64,000 nucleotides of DNA from Bacillus marasmi (lineage in GTDB: Bacteria > Bacillota > Bacilli > Bacillales > Cytobacillaceae): contig NZ_LR656170.1 in the NCBI RefSeq assembly GCF_902168435.1, positions 164,928 through 228,927 on the forward strand, in the 5' to 3' direction. Of this stretch, positions 63,982-64,000 are shown piece after piece. The notes beneath the pieces are model-generated. The model did no database searches. It was not told where the DNA came from and saw only the letters and a list, made by a program, of their open reading frames with translations. Made by a program: the position numbers and the translations under genes. Each line of letters starts with the position of its first letter. Position 1 is the stretch's first letter.

Positions 63982-64000
63982 ATGCAAAAATGGTACCGTA
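63982..64000 (+). CDS. Start of a gene cut by the window end
   Basis: Six codons (MQKWYR) after ATG with AAAGG eight bases upstream. Divergent from gtaB. Identity cannot be judged. Confidence 0.4.

Overview
The window looks like a chromosomal segment of a low-GC, spore-forming Bacillaceae bacterium. It has Bacillus-type secA, hpf, comFC/comFA, degV, degU and yvyE genes, a wall teichoic acid gene block (LCP protein, tagO, tagA, mnaA, gtaB), a short sporulation-kinase inhibitor (Sda), strong AGGAGG ribosome binding sites, and frequent TTG/GTG starts. No rRNA, tRNA, CRISPR array, prophage or transposase gene was seen.

Region 1 (1-9.84 kb, minus strand) is a multiheme c-type cytochrome locus. 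It has two membrane-anchored decaheme NapC/NirT-type proteins, one membrane-anchored dodecaheme protein, a membrane-anchored TPR protein, a membrane-anchored NHL beta-propeller, and at least three tandem secreted hexaheme cytochromes, the last cut by the window edge. This is a plausible route for electrons from menaquinol across the membrane to wall or extracellular acceptors. The hexaheme genes are mosaic copies of one another and share an unusual 5' leader.

Region 2 (10.1-24 kb) is a mixed segment: secA, a TerC-family metal exporter, an NreBC-like two-component system, cytochrome bd oxidase (cydAB), an SQR-like flavoprotein with a newly found 44-codon gene, a divergent polytopic membrane protein sharing a CsoR/CstR-like operator, and a split chromate transporter. 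Several families of tandem or palindromic intergenic repeats lie between these units.

Region 3 (24-31 kb) keeps B. subtilis gene order in skeletal form: hpf, comFC, comFA, degV, degU, yvyE. The late flagellar block normally found between comFC and hpf is absent, as is degS upstream of degU. A 49-codon Sda-like gene sits between degV and degU.

Region 4 (30.8-64 kb) is a cell-surface glycopolymer island. It holds an LCP ligase, two tagO paralogues, tagA, several glycosyltransferases, a Wzy/Wzx pair, an LtaS-like phosphoglycerol transferase, a 1902-residue PA14-repeat autolysin, mnaA and gtaB. It also holds three sets of genes resembling three-component lipid-linked glycosylation systems (GT2 sugar-lipid synthase, small flippase, GT-C transferase). 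UDP-ManNAc and UDP-glucose made by MnaA and GtaB would feed TagA and the GT2 enzymes. Functional statements rest on motif reading without database searches.
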